Below, one piece after another: positions 63,576-64,000 of a stretch of DNA of 64,000 nt (positions are counted from its first letter, which is position 1; the number at the start of each line of letters is the position of its first letter). The notes under the pieces are model-generated. The model was given only the letters and a program-made list of their open reading frames with translations, had not been told where the DNA came from and made no database searches. Origin of the DNA: Epiperipatus broadwayi (lineage: Eukaryota > Onychophora > Udeonychophora > Euonychophora > Peripatidae); the NCBI GenBank assembly GCA_028023455.1, contig JAQFVV010012405.1, forward strand, positions 10,313,923-10,377,922, in the 5' to 3' direction. The translations under genes were made by a program, and so were the position numbers.

Positions 63576-64000
63576 TTTAAATGTTGAGAAGGTTAATGAT
63601 GTTTTGTTTTGTAGTCATTTTATAAAACCTAAAAATTTGAGAAATATGATTAGACCTGATAGTTATCAGCCTTTTATACATAAAAAAATGTCTTTGTTGA
63701 ATTTTTTGTTGATCGGAATAGAAAGCTTAATAATTTTAATAATGATGCTGATATTCAAAAAAAGTCAATTTACTGCTGAATATGTAAATTGGGTTATAAT
63801 CATGATTTTATTAAAAAAGTGGTATTTAATAATAATGTTTATAGTTAAGTGATTTGGATGATAAGAATTTTGTTGGTAAGGATGATGATTATATGTCTTT
63901 ACCATTTAAAAGCATCAATTTATAATTTGGTTTATAGGAATAGTCATTTGTTAGGTGGAAAGAAGGTTGCATGGAGAAAGATTCTGATTTGAATTCATTA
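63576..64000 (+). mobile_element. Inverted second copy of PLE-2, running off the window
   Basis: The sequence is the reverse complement of 63151-63575, with the axis exactly between 63575 and 63576 and no spacer. It stays alignable to the last base. The plus-strand copy starts MSLLNF at 63688 but soon diverges by single-base indels that break the frame (stops at ~63848). The arrangement is head-to-head. The arm is therefore at least 425 bp, and its full extent lies outside. Confidence 0.93.

Overview
The window is about 64 kb of extremely AT-rich DNA (by eye roughly three quarters A+T). It contains no recognisable host protein-coding gene, rRNA gene or intact tRNA gene. Nearly everything identifiable is transposable-element DNA of metazoan type: RTE-clade and L1/Tx1-group non-LTR retrotransposons, Penelope-like elements with GIY-YIG endonucleases, foldback or MITE-like repeats, and long microsatellites. 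This fits a repeat-rich, AT-rich invertebrate genome. A flatworm such as a planarian is one possibility, but the sequence alone does not fix the phylum.

Layout. 1-585 is the 5' end of a minus-strand RTE cut by the window edge. 586-9552 is non-coding apart from a decayed coiled-coil reading frame on the minus strand (2165-2900), a foldback repeat (4640-4865) and a 453-bp pure (TAA)n array (5698-6150). 9568-23675 is a plus-strand L1/Tx1-like element bounded by a 15-bp target-site duplication (TSD). It is interrupted by a 1.3-kb RTE in its endonuclease with its own 9-bp TSD, and by a 7.6-kb non-coding insertion in its reverse transcriptase. Subtracting both leaves about 5.16 kb. 23691-33290 is largely non-coding, with a (TCTA)n tract and three inverted-repeat elements.

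33296-43726 is a stack of LINE remnants: a decayed plus-strand RTE, a minus-strand RTE, a minus-strand L1/Tx1-like element (A) carrying an approximately 1.1-kb tandem-and-inverted repeat between ORF1 and ORF2, and the 3' half of a second related element (B). 43727-48146 is a non-coding insertion whose left end matches the left end of the 7.6-kb insertion. It appears to split element B, whose EN and ORF1 remnants resume at 48170-51090. 51158-54360 holds microsatellites, a solo copy of the repeat found inside element A and an RTE fragment. 54374-57644 is a near-complete 3.27-kb RTE with a perfect 11-bp TSD. 58690-60235 holds nested foldback repeats and another RTE fragment. 61675-64000 holds two Penelope-like elements, the second forming a large head-to-head palindrome that runs off the window.

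How the parts relate. The RTE copies share one 3' end and a (TCA/TGA)-type tail. The ORF2 proteins combine an apurinic-type endonuclease with a reverse transcriptase (target-primed reverse transcription). ORF1 of the L1/Tx1-like elements supplies a zinc-knuckle nucleic-acid-binding protein. Every coding region examined carries a frameshift, stop or lost key residue, so none looks autonomous now, although the 54.4-57.6 kb RTE is only lightly damaged. Coordinates of decayed elements and of inverted repeats are approximate unless a TSD is stated.
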